A stretch of 64,000 bases of DNA from CAWJMN01 sp963844055 (GTDB taxonomy: Bacteria > Planctomycetota > Planctomycetia > Pirellulales > Pirellulaceae), in assembly GCA_963844055.1 (NCBI GenBank), contig CAWJMN010000002.1, positions 1-64,000 on the forward strand, written 5' to 3'. Below are positions 34,396-43,423 of the stretch, piece after piece; position 1 is the first letter of the stretch; each line of letters starts with the position of its first letter. Position numbers and translations under genes: made by a program. Below the pieces are notes generated by a model. That model was not told the origin of the DNA. It did no database searches and was given only the letters and a program-made list of their open reading frames with translations.

Positions 34396-34569
34396 CTAAG
34401 GATTGCTCGGTCGAGTTGCATAGTACACGCCTCCGACGGGTGCCACTGCTGGCTTGTCCAGCAGTGCGGTAATCGCCGGTGCCTTCCTGTTAGTTACGGA
34501 ACGTCGAAATTCCCGATAAGCAGTTCTTGCAAAACATCTTAGATCAACAAGGGTGTTCGATAGGAGCAC
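34396..34569 (-). CDS. Short hypothetical protein, paralogue of the one at 35107
   Basis: A GTG-started frame of 57 residues (LLSNTLVDLRCFARTAYREF, then ITALLDKPAVAP) matches the first 43 or so residues of the protein at 35107-35346 and then diverges to GGVYYATRPSNP. It lies in the first copy of a 242-bp duplication. The divergence marks where the duplication ends, so this copy is a truncated duplicate. No family recognised. Confidence 0.4.
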   Translation of the reverse strand: MLLSNTLVDLRCFARTAYREFRRSVTNRKAPAITALLDKPAVAPVGGVYYATRPSNP

Positions 34570-34678
34570 GAGAACGTCAAATCCTGTAGCACCATTCCCT
34601 CGTTATCTCGCTCCGGCAATTTCTTTCTATCCACCCACGCTGGCAACGTCCATACTGCCGGCCAAGCCAACCGTGGCA
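34437..34678. repeat. 242-bp direct repeat, copy 1
   Basis: From CGGGTGCCACTGCTGGC to AGCCAACCGTGGCA this segment matches 35214-35455 at equal length with about ten substitutions, starting 777 bp apart. It contains the 5' part of a short reading frame on the minus strand. Confidence 0.9.
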
Positions 34679-34752
34679 CCTGGCGCGAACACGAGCATTT
34701 TTTCAGTGCAAACCACGAAGAATAACCACATTCTACTTCTGGCACAGAACGA

Positions 34753-35088
34753 CTATTGCATAGGCCGGCGATCGGCGATCTCGCTGCACTCAAGTATGGA
34801 ACCACCGCATAGCCAAGTTAAGGTAATGATTGCACATATGTTAATATCAGTTGGAGTAAATGTCGCGACTGAATTATCCCATTTTTCATCATTATCCAAG
34901 TCCTCAATATCAACTTTAATGTTACCTGCAAGATCAGTGTCGATCCAGACGTTTCGCCGAGGAGTTTCTTTACTCTGATAGGATAGGGTGGATAAACCAG
35001 AATCTGCAGCATCAGTTTCCTGAATTTTTTTTGAATGACTGAGAAGTACTCTAAGTTGCTCTGTTTGATCATCTTTGTTAGTTGGCAT
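34753..35088 (-). CDS. Hypothetical acidic protein (111 aa)
   Basis: It starts MPTNKDDQTEQLRVLLSHSK with AGGG seven bases upstream, 18 bp after the stop of the 79-residue gene, so the two look like an operon. The middle is acidic and strand-like (VWIDTDLAGNIKVDIEDLDN). About residue 85 a hydrophobic cysteine-bearing segment (ICAIITLTWLCGG) appears. No family recognised. Confidence 0.55.
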   Translation of the reverse strand: MPTNKDDQTEQLRVLLSHSKKIQETDAADSGLSTLSYQSKETPRRNVWIDTDLAGNIKVDIEDLDNDEKWDNSVATFTPTDINICAIITLTWLCGGSILECSEIADRRPMQ

Positions 35089-35106
35089 GAATGTGCCCTA
35101 TTGACT

Positions 35107-35346
35107 TTACTTCGTAAACTTATCTCGGAGCGGGAGTATGAGGCTTCTAACATCTACACCGTTTATGTCTCCTAAACGAATAGCCTCTTCAATAGTCAAG
35201 CCAAGGGCCTCGCCGGGTGCCACTGCTGGCTTGTCCAGCAGTGCGGTAATCGCCGGTGCCTTCCTGTTAGTTACGGAACGTCGAAATTCCCGACAAGCAG
35301 TTCTTGCAAAACATCTTAGATCAACAAGGGTGTTCGATAGGAGCAC
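35107..35346 (-). CDS. Hypothetical basic protein (79 aa)
   Basis: A GTG start gives LLSNTLVDLRCFARTACREF, then a basic patch and a C-terminal helical part (LGLTIEEAIRLGDINGVDVR). The N-terminal two thirds lie in the second copy of the 242-bp repeat and recur at 34396-34569; the C-terminal part is unique, so this appears to be the complete version. An upstream tiny frame ending GLAGSMDVASGGG, also duplicated, has a hydrophobic stretch but may be chance. Function unknown. Confidence 0.5.
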   Translation of the reverse strand: MLLSNTLVDLRCFARTACREFRRSVTNRKAPAITALLDKPAVAPGEALGLTIEEAIRLGDINGVDVRSLILPLRDKFTK

Positions 35347-35455
35347 GAGAACGTCACTTCCTGAAGCATCATTCCCTCGTTATCTCGCTTTGGCACTTTT
35401 TTTCTATCCACCCCCGCTGGCAACGTCCATACTGCCGGCTAAGCCAACCGTGGCA
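35214..35455. repeat. 242-bp direct repeat, copy 2
   Basis: Matches 34437-34678 over its full length. Immediately to its right lies an inverted, decayed piece of the transposase B gene, suggesting the duplication was produced during transposon rearrangement. Confidence 0.9.
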
Positions 35456-35600
35456 ACCGACAGTGCAAGTGTTGTCGCAATTACTAATATTCGTATTGTA
35501 AAGTAGCGCACGGGAAAGTGTCACGATAGATTTGGCCGATGATTTAGCGGGCCACGAAGCGGCTCGCAGGAGTTCCGATAGCAAATTCGTCCGGTCGCTT
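35456..35600 (-). pseudogene. Inverted remnant of the transposase B gene
   Basis: Read on the minus strand, GCGAGCCGCTTCGTGGCCCG, then GTGACACTTTCCCGTGCGCT and CTTGCACTGTCGGT parallel the plus-strand sequence 34085-34205 (GCGAGCCGCTTCGCGACCCG, then GTGACACGTTCCAGTGCGCT and CTTGCACCGCCGGT). The frame is broken. It is an old copy in the opposite orientation to the intact element. Confidence 0.65.
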
Positions 35601-35639
35601 GCATCATTGAATTCGCCCCTTTCTTTTCGGGAAGCCAAC

Positions 35640-35806
35640 GGCTGTCCCGGTCGGGACGATTCCATGAAGGCTTCTCTCTGGTGATCCTAGGCAACGATTT
35701 TTGGAACAAGTCTTCCGAGCAATCACAGCGACTCTTGATTTCAGAGAAACGCCAAGCGGGGCTCAAGTCAGCGACTCCATGCGCAAGGGATTAAACGAGG
35801 AGCACA
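35640..35806 (-). mobile_element. Possible decayed end of a DUF2924-bearing element
   Basis: The stretch with TCTCTGGTGATCC and AAGCGGGGCTCAAG resembles the region just upstream of the intact DUF2924 gene (TCCCTAGTGATCG and AAGCGGGGGCTCGAG, 23325-23420). It is followed at 35782-35806 by GCGCAAGGGATTAAACGAGG, a weak copy of the transposon terminal repeat. The match is patchy. Confidence 0.4.
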
Positions 35807-36192
35807 GCATTAAGACGCCCTACCCTAGAAGGTGATTTGCAGGACAAAGTCCGCCTGAAAAATGGTCCGTTTTGTAAAACTGCCCCCCTCCCCTGAAAAG
35901 GCACGACTTGGCTAACGCCGTGGTTGCAGCGTCCGGCTTGCCGTAGCAAAACCGTTAGATGCGATTTAAGTCGTTACGGAATCAGGGGATCTGCTTACTT
36001 TGGCACAGTTCCCTACGTGGCTATGATATGCTTGCCGCAAGAGGTAACCTTTAACTGCGTCAGTGAGCAACGGCGACCAACTGCGGCGGCGTGATCACTG
36101 GCGCAAGAAACGGTCGAAATGGCAAAACAGGGGCATCATTTCCCATGAGCACCCATGGAAACTTACGGGCAGGAAATTTGCGAGGATCAACG

Positions 36193-38637
36193 ATGATGAA
36201 CCATCGATCAGTGATTGAACCACGCAGGTGGAGTCTCGCGGCCATCAGGGCCGGCCTCTCTGTTTTTGTCGTATTGATTCCGGCGCTGTTGGCCAGCACA
36301 GCCTCGGCGGAACCGGGCGATCCTGCACTTCCCGGGCACCATCCCCTTACACAGGCTCAGGCGGGAAGCCTGCTGATTTCAGAGCGAAGATGCGCTGCGT
36401 GCCACAACGACATCCAGCCAAGTTCACTGCCAGAGAAAACCGCTCCTGACTTGAACGAAGTAGGTGCTCGGATTTCCCCCAAGTACCTGCAGCGATACCT
36501 TGAATCACCGTCGTTGGCTCATCCTGGAACGACCATGCCAGATCTGTTGGCATCGCTACCGGCTGCCAAAAGGGGACAGGTCGCTGAAGCTCTGACGCAC
36601 TTTCTCGTCGCGCAGTCGAAAGCCACCTTTCTAGCGGATGCACCCGGGGAAAGTGATCGCCAGCAAGGCAAAGCACTATTTCACTCGGTGGGCTGCGTTG
36701 CATGTCACGGTCCGAAGGAACCTCCTGCCGACGCACCGCAGACGCCAATTGGCAATGACGCGGATGATGAAGAAGAGGACGGGGCAGTTAACAAGAAGAA
36801 GACGGTCAAACCAATCGCCGTTCCACTTGGACATATCGCCGCTAAGTACAGCTCGAAGTCTCTCAGCGAGTTCCTGTTTCAGCCCTTGCGAGTCAGAAGC
36901 TCCGGGCGCATGCCGGATATGAAGCTGACACCCGCAGAATCGCTGGCTATCGCTGGCTACCTTGTTGGAGAGCAGCCACAACCCGATAAAGCCTTGGTAC
37001 CTGAGGCATCGCTAGTGGCGAAAGGAAGGCAATACTTTCAGGAACTGAACTGCGCTGCGTGTCATACACTTCCGGGAATTCAGGCGGCTCCACGGATCGG
37101 TTCGCTTCGAAACGCCGACCTGTCTCGCGGCTGTTTATCCAAGACGAGTAGTAAGAGCCCCTTGTTCCAATTTGACGACGTGCAGGTTCAGGCGATAATG
37201 GCATCGCTTCGGGAAGAGCCGACCGACGACTCGGACAAGGTTTTGGTGGCGAAAACCTTGACGGCATTTCAATGCATCGCCTGTCACACTCGCGATGACT
37301 ATGGGGGCGTTCACGAAACCTACAGCCCGTACTTTGTGAGCAGCGAACTGAAACTGGGGGATGACGGCCGCATTCCACCCCCACTCACACTGATCGGAGC
37401 CAAGCTCCAGCCAGCCTGGATGAAAAAAGTACTCTTCGATGGTGAAACGGTTCGCCATTACATGACGACTCGCATGCCGCAGTATGGCGCCGCGAATCTT
37501 CCGCATCTGCCGAGCGTATTTGGTCGGCTCGATGTGCTGAAGAGCACCGAAATGAAGATTCCGAGCCCAGAAAGCCGCTCCGACAGTGAGCGAGAACGAG
37601 AGAAGCTGCTGCGGGCGGCGGGTCGTGAATTACTTGGTGACAAGGGCCTCAATTGTGTTGCGTGCCACAACTTCAACGGAAAATCCACATCGCTCAATCA
37701 AGGAATTGACCTGCTGACCTCCTACCAGCGCCTTCAGCCGGGATGGTTCAACAGCTACGTGCGCAACCCGGGCGCGTTTCGTCCACGGACGGTTATGCCC
37801 AACGCTTGGCCCAATGGCATTGCGACCCATAAAACGATCTTAGATGGCAACACCGACATGCAGGTCGAAGCCATCTGGTACTACCTTTCGCTCGGGACCT
37901 CTGCTGCGGACCCTTCTGGCATCCGCGGGGTAAGTACGACATTAACCGTTGGCGATCAGGCCAAGACCCATCGTGGACGCAGCCGAGTTGCCGGCTTTCG
38001 AGGGATCGCCGTCGGCCTACCCGAGAAGCTAAGTTACGCCTTCAATGCAGAAACTGGAACTCTCTCTGCCATCTGGCAAGGCGATTTCATTGGCGTCAAT
38101 TGGAGTGGTCAGGGCTCCGGAGACTTCAATCCAAGTAGCGAGCCAATCACACTGGCCCAGGATGTCTCATTCGCGCAGCTTGCAGATGACAATACACCAT
38201 GGCCGCTGCTTCCGGTGATGACCAAAGAGGCTCGGACCAACCCCAACCCGCTCTATCCGAAAAATATCGGGTACCAATTCCGAGGATTCACCCTCGGCGA
38301 ATTGTCGATTCCTACATTCATGTATCGCAGTGGCACGATTGAGATCGAGGATCGGTCGGTAGCGGTAGAAGCTGATGGGCAACAGCGGCTTAAGCGTACT
38401 CTGCAATTTAACTCGCCAACACAGCAAACCCTCTGGTTTCGCGCACTCACGGGCGACATCAGCCAGGAGTCTGATCATGTCTTTCGAAGTGGCCGACTGC
38501 GACTGACAATTCCCCTGACGGAAACAAAGCTGAGATCGCTCTCCAACGAACTGCCGCGATCCGAATTGCTGTTGCGATTGCAAATTCCCCAAGGCAAGTC
38601 CTCTCTGGAGTTCTTCTATGAACCACGTAAGAAGTAG
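36193..38637 (+). CDS. Secreted pentaheme c-type cytochrome
   Basis: I start at MMNHRSVIEPRRW, where GAGGA lies about eight bases upstream; a longer frame reaches back to 36091. A signal peptide (LSVFVVLIPALLASTASA) is followed by five CxxCH heme sites: RRCAACHND, VGCVACHGP, LNCAACHTL, FQCIACHTR and LNCVACHNF. These lie in tandem cytochrome-c-like domains over the first 560 residues or so. The last 230 residues lack hemes and look like a beta sandwich (LGELSIPTFMYRSGTIEIED). It likely moves electrons in the periplasm from the dehydrogenase-like product of the next gene, whose start overlaps its end by 20 bp. Confidence 0.9.
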   Translation: MMNHRSVIEPRRWSLAAIRAGLSVFVVLIPALLASTASAEPGDPALPGHHPLTQAQAGSLLISERRCAACHNDIQPSSLPEKTAPDLNEVGARISPKYLQRYLESPSLAHPGTTMPDLLASLPAAKRGQVAEALTHFLVAQSKATFLADAPGESDRQQGKALFHSVGCVACHGPKEPPADAPQTPIGNDADDEEEDGAVNKKKTVKPIAVPLGHIAAKYSSKSLSEFLFQPLRVRSSGRMPDMKLTPAESLAIAGYLVGEQPQPDKALVPEASLVAKGRQYFQELNCAACHTLPGIQAAPRIGSLRNADLSRGCLSKTSSKSPLFQFDDVQVQAIMASLREEPTDDSDKVLVAKTLTAFQCIACHTRDDYGGVHETYSPYFVSSELKLGDDGRIPPPLTLIGAKLQPAWMKKVLFDGETVRHYMTTRMPQYGAANLPHLPSVFGRLDVLKSTEMKIPSPESRSDSEREREKLLRAAGRELLGDKGLNCVACHNFNGKSTSLNQGIDLLTSYQRLQPGWFNSYVRNPGAFRPRTVMPNAWPNGIATHKTILDGNTDMQVEAIWYYLSLGTSAADPSGIRGVSTTLTVGDQAKTHRGRSRVAGFRGIAVGLPEKLSYAFNAETGTLSAIWQGDFIGVNWSGQGSGDFNPSSEPITLAQDVSFAQLADDNTPWPLLPVMTKEARTNPNPLYPKNIGYQFRGFTLGELSIPTFMYRSGTIEIEDRSVAVEADGQQRLKRTLQFNSPTQQTLWFRALTGDISQESDHVFRSGRLRLTIPLTETKLRSLSNELPRSELLLRLQIPQGKSSLEFFYEPRKK

Positions 38638-40126
38638 TCAACTGCGACTCCTGTGCTTGCTGATACCGATTGCCCTACTTGAGCTAGGTACTTTGCGCGG
38701 CGAGGAAGTTGGCGAGCGCTGGGGGACCGAGGAACGCGAACGGGAATATTATCCGATCGTCAATATTCCACTACCGAAGGACACGGTCATCGAGGCTGGG
38801 GCCTTTACGGTGCTCCCCGATCAACGAATTGCCGTTGGTACTCGGCATGGTGAGATTTTTCTCATTGACGGGATCGATGCTCCCAAGCCAATCCCATCGT
38901 TTCACCGGTTCGCCACAGGACTCGATGAGATCTTTGGACTGGCATGGAAGGACAACGCGTTCCGAGTGACGCAAAGCTGCGAGTTAACTCGTGTTAGCGA
39001 TACCAACAATGACGGTGTCGCGGATCGCTTTGAGACGATCTCGGACGCCTGGGGATACGCGAATTACCACGAGTATGCGTTTGGCTCAAAGCCGGATGCG
39101 GATGGAAGTCAATTCATTGCTCTTGGCCTATCAGAATCTTACTACTCGCACGCCTTGAATCGCGGCTTCATTATGAAGGTCGCGTCTGACGGCAAGACTA
39201 CCGCATTTGCCAGCGGCCTGCGTAGCCCCGGTGGAATCGGACGGGATGAGCATGGCGCACTGTTCTATGTCGAAAGTCAGGGGCCCTGGAATTGTTCATG
39301 CAGTCTGAAAGCCGTATCTCCGAAAAGCTTTCACGGCCATCCCGCCAGCTTCCATTGGTACCCATTGTCTCCGGAACTTGGGCCTGTTCCGGAGATGCCA
39401 AATTCTGGCGGTCGCATCGCGACCGAGAAGAATCGTGTCAAACCATTGGTCCCGTATGCCGTCATCTTTCCCTACATCCGCATGGGACGGTCGATCACGG
39501 CCTTCAGCGTGAATCAGACGCAGGGCAAGTTCGGTCCCTTTGAAAACCAGATGTTCCTGGGGGATTACACGCAATCGATTTTGATGCGTGCCACTACAGA
39601 GCAGGTCAATGGCGTCTGGCAGGGAGCCTGCTATCCGTTTCGCGAGGGACTTTCGACAGGAATCCTCAATGTCGAATTTACTCCAGGCGGTAAGCTGCTT
39701 TGTGGAGGCACGAATCGCGGCTGGCCCGTTCGAGGCATCAAGCCGTTCGCCCTGGAGCGACTCGAATGGAGCGGCAAAATGCCGTTCGAGATCAATCGCA
39801 TCACCATCGAGCCGGATGGATTCAAGGTGATATTTACCAAACCGGTAGATCAAGTCACCGGCGGGGCAACAGAATCGTATCGGATCTCGGCGTTTACTCA
39901 CCCCTATCATGCGGGCTACGGCGGGCCCGAAATTGAGCAACACCAGCCCGGCGTGAAAGCGGTCTCATTGGCCGAAGATGGACTCTCTGCCCGGATCACA
40001 CTAGAAAAACTCGACCGGGGTTTTGTGTATGAGCTCGACATGAAACCTCTGCGATCGCGCGACAAGGAAGAACTGCTGCATCACAATGCATTCTATACCG
40101 TCAATGAAATACCATCCCGACAATGA
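38618..40126 (+). CDS. PVC-type sugar-dehydrogenase-like beta-propeller protein
   Basis: The 502-residue protein has a signal peptide (LLCLLIPIALLELGTLRG). The body carries propeller-like repeats with ALPDGR-type turns (AFTVLPDQRIAVGTRHGEIF; SDTNNDGVADRFETISDAWG; FASGLRSPGGIGRDEHGALF) as in the membrane-bound dehydrogenase domain of planctomycetes and verrucomicrobia, related to quinoprotein glucose/sorbosone dehydrogenases. A calcium-like DTNNDG loop is present, and a CSC pair lies at WNCSCSLK. The cytochrome immediately upstream may accept its electrons. Substrate unknown. Confidence 0.85.
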   Translation: MNHVRSSQLRLLCLLIPIALLELGTLRGEEVGERWGTEEREREYYPIVNIPLPKDTVIEAGAFTVLPDQRIAVGTRHGEIFLIDGIDAPKPIPSFHRFATGLDEIFGLAWKDNAFRVTQSCELTRVSDTNNDGVADRFETISDAWGYANYHEYAFGSKPDADGSQFIALGLSESYYSHALNRGFIMKVASDGKTTAFASGLRSPGGIGRDEHGALFYVESQGPWNCSCSLKAVSPKSFHGHPASFHWYPLSPELGPVPEMPNSGGRIATEKNRVKPLVPYAVIFPYIRMGRSITAFSVNQTQGKFGPFENQMFLGDYTQSILMRATTEQVNGVWQGACYPFREGLSTGILNVEFTPGGKLLCGGTNRGWPVRGIKPFALERLEWSGKMPFEINRITIEPDGFKVIFTKPVDQVTGGATESYRISAFTHPYHAGYGGPEIEQHQPGVKAVSLAEDGLSARITLEKLDRGFVYELDMKPLRSRDKEELLHHNAFYTVNEIPSRQ

Positions 40127-40175
40127 AGTTGCTCCCCTGCTGAACCATCTTCCACAGCCGACTGGAGTCCTCTAA

Positions 40176-41240
40176 ATGTTTCTCGCAAAACGGTATGCCT
40201 GTCACTCCGTCATGCTTGCACTTGTCGTGAGTGTTCTGAGCGTGATTCCAGGCGATACGAACCATTTAATCGCTGCCGAGCACCCAGTTCCTGAGAGTCC
40301 GCTTTGGCTAACCTATTCCGGTGAAAAGGGGCCGGGAGCAGGCAAGCACATCATCTTGATCGCAGCCGACCAGGAATACCGTAGCGAGTATTCGATGCCG
40401 ATGTTAGCGCGGCTCTTGGCCAAACATCATGGGTTTCACTGCACTGTGCTATTCAGCTTGAATCCAGACAACAACGTCGACCCAACCCAAAAGATTCGCT
40501 GGGAGGATAAAACGGTCACGCACAACATTCCCGGCCTCGAACATTTAAACAAGTGCGATCTCGTCATCTTGTTCAGCCGGCTCCTTTCCTTACCTCCGGA
40601 CCAATTGAAGCATATCTACGACTATCTAGATTCGGGAAAGCCCATCATCGGCATCCGTACTGCCAATCATGGATTTATTGACTTCGATTATCGAAAGGAT
40701 GGCAAGAAGGTCGACTTCGGGGAGAATGTGTTAGGAGGTTCATTCCGCAGTCACCATGGCCGCTGGCAGCAAGATTCAACTCGTGGCATTATTGTCGAAC
40801 AGAACAAAGATCATCCCGTTCTGAAGGGAGTCAAAGACATCTGGGGCACTTCGGATGTCTACCGCACCTACAAGGAAGGTGGAAGCTTACCCGAAGACTG
40901 CCTGCCGCTGGTCAACGGCCAACCGCTGATGGGGCGCAGACACGATGATGCGGTGAATTCGGAACTGATTCCTCTGCCAGTGGCCTGGGTGAAATCATGG
41001 ACCGGCAACACAGGGCAAACCGCGCGAGTCTTCCACGTCACCATGGGAAGTGCACAAGATTATCAAAGTGAAGGGCTTCGCCGCTTGACGGCGAATGCCG
41101 CCTACTGGTGCCTACACATGGAGGCCGACATTGACGAATCCTCCAGCATGGATTTTGTTGGCGATTACAATCCACCTGACAGCGGCTTTGCCTACAAGCA
41201 GCTTAACATCATCCCCCGGAAGCCAAGCTTCTACAAATAG
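40176..41240 (+). CDS. ThuA-domain protein
   Basis: The 354-residue protein has an N-terminal hydrophobic signal (VMLALVVSVLSVIPG) and a ThuA-like, class-I glutamine-amidotransferase-like fold: HIILIAADQEYRSEYSMPML, then FSRLLSLPPDQLKHIYDYLD, GKPIIGIRTANHGF, and VFHVTMGSAQDYQSEGLRRL near the end. ThuA proteins are linked to trehalose and other sugar use. It lies 49 bp after the dehydrogenase-like gene on the same strand, so the three probably serve one carbohydrate pathway outside the cytoplasm. Confidence 0.9.
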   Translation: MFLAKRYACHSVMLALVVSVLSVIPGDTNHLIAAEHPVPESPLWLTYSGEKGPGAGKHIILIAADQEYRSEYSMPMLARLLAKHHGFHCTVLFSLNPDNNVDPTQKIRWEDKTVTHNIPGLEHLNKCDLVILFSRLLSLPPDQLKHIYDYLDSGKPIIGIRTANHGFIDFDYRKDGKKVDFGENVLGGSFRSHHGRWQQDSTRGIIVEQNKDHPVLKGVKDIWGTSDVYRTYKEGGSLPEDCLPLVNGQPLMGRRHDDAVNSELIPLPVAWVKSWTGNTGQTARVFHVTMGSAQDYQSEGLRRLTANAAYWCLHMEADIDESSSMDFVGDYNPPDSGFAYKQLNIIPRKPSFYK

Positions 41241-41398
41241 CGCTGCGCGTACCGAATAGCCTGGTCATTGCGATTCCGGCGAGACGAAGAGACGCGACTT
41301 CAAACACCCTGAAATTGCGCCCGAATTGGTAGGCTCTGCTCGAACCATATCAGGCCGCCATTAAAAAAGACATTTCCGAACACGAAACGAGGAACTCC

Positions 41399-43048
41399 GT
41401 GAAAACCCCTATTCGAAATGCGATCTTCACCCTGGCACTGGTGGTGCATGCCTACCTGGGAACTAGATCCGTAGCAGCCGAAGAGGTCACGCGAGTGTTT
41501 CTCTTCGCGGGTCAATCCAACATGGTAGGAGCTGATGCGCATGCGGATCGCATTGATGAATACCCGAACTTCCAAGGGGCCGACGAAGTTCAGAGCGATG
41601 TCCTCTATTCGTACCATGTGGGGGATGAAGCATCTCAGGGCTGGGTTCCGCTTAAGCCGCTACGGTCGTTTGGGCCGGAGATAACATTTGCTCGACGAGT
41701 CCGGCAGCAGGCTAAATTCCCGATTGCGATCATCAAGTCGGCCGTGGGTGGAACGACCATCGCCTTCGATTGGAATCCCGATGCGCCGGACAATGGCCAG
41801 AAGCTCTACCCGCGAACGCTCAAGCTCATTCGCGAATCGCTCGAAGATTTGGACAAACGGGGCGTTCGCTACCAACTCGAAGCGGTCATGTGGCATCAAG
41901 GCGAGAATGACATGCTCGATCGTAAGCTCTACAAACAGTACGCAGACGGACTGACAAAGCTCGTCACGCGACTACGAACCGACCTAAAGGCTCCAGAGCT
42001 GAAGTGGTACATCGCTGAGGTCAGCGAAAAAGGGATCTGGGGCATGGATCACCGCGAAAACCTCGGAATCCTGCGGCAGCAGCAAGAGCAAGTGCTGAAG
42101 GCAGATTCACTTCTGCGCTGGGTACCTACGTCGCACTTGGCGTTTGAGGTCATGGGAAGTGGGCAGCCACACTATCATTTCGGCACGCAGGGGCAGCTTC
42201 AGATGGGCGAAGCATTCGCCGCCGCGTATCTTCGCGATATTGGTCAGCCGGTGGCATCAACCGACCGCCGCTTCAAGAACAACCTGCCAATCGCAAAGTC
42301 GGCCCGCGTGCGGATGTTCGTGCTGGCCGGCCAGCGCAACATGGAAGGCGAGGACGCCTTTGTCTCGGAAATCGCAAAACTGCCGAACTTCGAATCCCTG
42401 GCCAAAGATCAAAACAACGTCATATTCCAATACTCGCTGGGTGGCGGAGTAAAGTCGTCCACAGGTTGGGAACCGCTCGGCCCAGTGGACGACCTTGGCA
42501 ACTTTGGCCCGGAACTGAGCTTCGGCGCACGCATGCGCAAGTCGCTGGATTCCAAGGAGGGAGTAGCCATCGTCAAATTCACGCATAGCGGAGCGCAAGG
42601 CCCCGATTGGTTTCCCAGCGGTTCGGCCCAGTCGCATCGCAACCTCTATCCCAAGCTGATCCACTTTATTCGCACGGCCCAAGATGATCTGAAAAAGCAA
42701 GGATTTGAGTGCGATATTGAAGGCATCTTTTGGCACACCGGCGAGAACGACACCTGGTTCGGGCCTTACGCGAACGACAATGCCAAGTGGATGAAGCAGT
42801 TGATAGACCAAACACGAGTAGATCTCCAACAACCCGAACTCGCTTGGTTCATCACCGAGCAACACAAGAACTCGCCGTGGCGCAACATTGACCCAGTCAA
42901 CGCCGCTTTGCAGGCGATGGCAAGCACGGATTCCCATGTCACAATCATCAAGACCTCCGAACTGCCTCACGCACGACTGCACTTCGGAACTCAAGGAACA
43001 CTCTTGCTGGGTGAAAAGATGGCCGACGCGTACCTGAAACAACGTTAG
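41399..43048 (+). CDS. Two-domain sialate O-acetylesterase-like protein, second domain probably inactive
   Basis: A GTG start with GAGGA upstream opens a 549-residue secreted protein (signal IFTLALVVHAYLGTRSVAA). Domain 1 (about 30-285) has the catalytic serine in VFLFAGQSNMVG, the WHQGEND block, and a His near PHYHFGTQGQLQMGEAFA. Domain 2 (about 300-549) repeats the fold with WHTGEND and ARLHFGTQGTLLLGEKMADA, but its serine motif reads LAGQRNMEG, where Arg replaces the nucleophile. Domain 2 may therefore bind substrate without cutting it. It follows the ThuA gene on the same strand after 158 bp and is likely to deacetylate polysaccharide side chains. Confidence 0.9.
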   Translation: MKTPIRNAIFTLALVVHAYLGTRSVAAEEVTRVFLFAGQSNMVGADAHADRIDEYPNFQGADEVQSDVLYSYHVGDEASQGWVPLKPLRSFGPEITFARRVRQQAKFPIAIIKSAVGGTTIAFDWNPDAPDNGQKLYPRTLKLIRESLEDLDKRGVRYQLEAVMWHQGENDMLDRKLYKQYADGLTKLVTRLRTDLKAPELKWYIAEVSEKGIWGMDHRENLGILRQQQEQVLKADSLLRWVPTSHLAFEVMGSGQPHYHFGTQGQLQMGEAFAAAYLRDIGQPVASTDRRFKNNLPIAKSARVRMFVLAGQRNMEGEDAFVSEIAKLPNFESLAKDQNNVIFQYSLGGGVKSSTGWEPLGPVDDLGNFGPELSFGARMRKSLDSKEGVAIVKFTHSGAQGPDWFPSGSAQSHRNLYPKLIHFIRTAQDDLKKQGFECDIEGIFWHTGENDTWFGPYANDNAKWMKQLIDQTRVDLQQPELAWFITEQHKNSPWRNIDPVNAALQAMASTDSHVTIIKTSELPHARLHFGTQGTLLLGEKMADAYLKQR

Positions 43049-43423
43049 AACCAACCCAGCGGAGGCCTATGAAGCTGAAGTGCCATTTAAGGCGAAGGCC
43101 CAGATCCAAACGGGAGTCACCGACGCCGTCTCACCCCTTGGGCAGCAGTGCAGCCATGCCCCAGAAACACCAAGCAAGCGCCTGTGAGCATTCCTCAACT
43201 ACATTCAGGCTCTAAAACACGCAAGGATTTTCGTAAGGGGCACGCAGGTTAATTAGAAATACAAAACGCAATAAGATCGCCACACAGCGGCAATTAACAT
43301 TCTATCCGTCACATTATTTTTCTGATACAGAACTGCTAACGAGCCTATCAGTACACCCTGCGAAGATCGTGATGCGGACGCCTAGTCTAGTCAGCTAAAG
43401 CTATTCTGAGACACTTCAAATAA
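43049..43423. other. Intergenic region with a solo transposon end
   Basis: Apart from the inverted left-type transposon end at 43191-43243, nothing is recognised between the acetylesterase and the CdiI-like gene. Confidence 0.5.
43191..43243 (-). repeat. Solo left-type transposon end
   Basis: Read inward on the minus strand it begins CGTGCCCCTTACGAAAATCC and continues to GAATGTAGTTGAGGAA, differing from the intact left end at only a few positions. No transposase sequence is attached on either side. Confidence 0.85.

Noticed and set aside
35399..35511. Tiny signal-peptide-like protein ending GLAGSMDVASGGG
   Set aside because: Its first half coincides with the inverted transposase fragment, so the hydrophobic stretch may be accidental. 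A similar tail in the other repeat copy follows from the duplication.
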